Assembly: GCA_030146905.1 (NCBI GenBank) | Contig: JASLAV010000793.1 | Span: forward strand, 1-5,476 | Source: Lentzea sp. | GTDB lineage: Bacteria; Actinomycetota; Actinomycetes; Mycobacteriales; Pseudonocardiaceae | Reading direction: 5' to 3' | DNA: 5,476 nt | Shown here: piece by piece, positions 5,327 through 5,476 of the stretch | Numbering within the stretch: position 1 is the first letter of the stretch | Layout of the letters: each line of letters starts with the position of its first letter | Program-made: the position numbers and the translations under genes | Notes under the pieces: model-generated | Database searches by the model: none | What the model was told of the DNA's origin: nothing | What the model saw: the letters and a program-made list of their open reading frames with translations, nothing else

Positions 5327-5476
5327 GTGACCGGACCGCAACTTCTTCGCACCGGAACAGCGCAAGAGCTCCACCGTCCGACGAGGACCGGGACGCCGCC
5401 ACCCACCCCAACCGACAGGGCCGGTTGCCGCAGTCCCCGCCCTCACGGCCGGGTTCGGGCCACCTCGTCCACACCC
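5327..5476 (+). CDS. Possible start of a divergent gene (unidentified, runs off the window)
   Basis: A GTG at 5327-5329 opens a + strand frame that stays open for 50 codons to the window's end. It begins VTGPQLLRTGTAQELHRP and then turns into a Pro/Thr/Arg-rich stretch. AAGGAG at 5309-5314 could be a ribosome binding site, but the 12-base spacing is long. Third codon positions are far less GC-rich than in the neighbouring genes, arguing against strong coding selection, and I recognise no family. The remaining possibility is that the stretch is non-coding upstream DNA of a gene beyond the window. Confidence 0.2.
   Translation, partial: MTGPQLLRTGTAQELHRPTRTGTPPPTPTDRAGCRSPRPHGRVRATSSTP

Noticed and set aside
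5209..5406. 65-codon - strand frame upstream of the regulator
   Set aside because: It covers the promoter and operator, has no recognisable family and its codon use is unlike the neighbours.

Overview
The window is chromosomal DNA from a high-GC Gram-positive bacterium. Codons end almost always in G or C, the binding protein has a lipobox, and the carbohydrate ABC operon lacks its own ATPase, as in Streptomyces and relatives. These point to an actinomycete, perhaps of the Pseudonocardiales; that rank is inference. I see no mobile element, CRISPR array, rRNA or tRNA.

Left part, + strand (1-1100): the last 48 codons of a membrane protein, most likely a major facilitator superfamily (MFS) exporter, overlap by ATGA a complete gene for a membrane-anchored or secreted TolB/PD40-type beta-propeller protein. 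A short intergenic region (1101-1238) follows. It has an AT-rich half and a 14-bp hairpin that probably ends transcription from both converging operons.

Middle and right, - strand (5168 down to 1239): a four-gene sugar-uptake operon in the order LacI-family regulator, substrate-binding lipoprotein, permease 1, permease 2. Every junction is a stop/start overlap (TAATG, GTGA, ATGA), so all four are probably translationally coupled. The binding protein and permeases form a CUT1-type carbohydrate importer, and the binding protein resembles the trehalose-binding LpqY type. No ATPase is present, so a shared MsiK/SugC-like ATPase encoded elsewhere is expected.

Upstream of the operon (5169-5326) are a candidate promoter (TTGACA, 18 bp, CACAGT), a LacI-type operator candidate (TTTGACCGCTCAAA) just past the predicted transcription start, and repeated CTGTG/CACAG elements in the promoter. 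The last 150 bases are open on the + strand from a GTG, but I could not identify a gene there.

The most unusual point is the regulator. Its DNA-binding helices run directly into the middle of the sensor domain, and about 65-70 residues usual for the family, including the hinge helix, are missing in frame. It also carries an 8-residue tandem duplication and an atypical C-terminal tail. No clearly new multi-gene system is visible; the rest is a conventional sugar-uptake locus.
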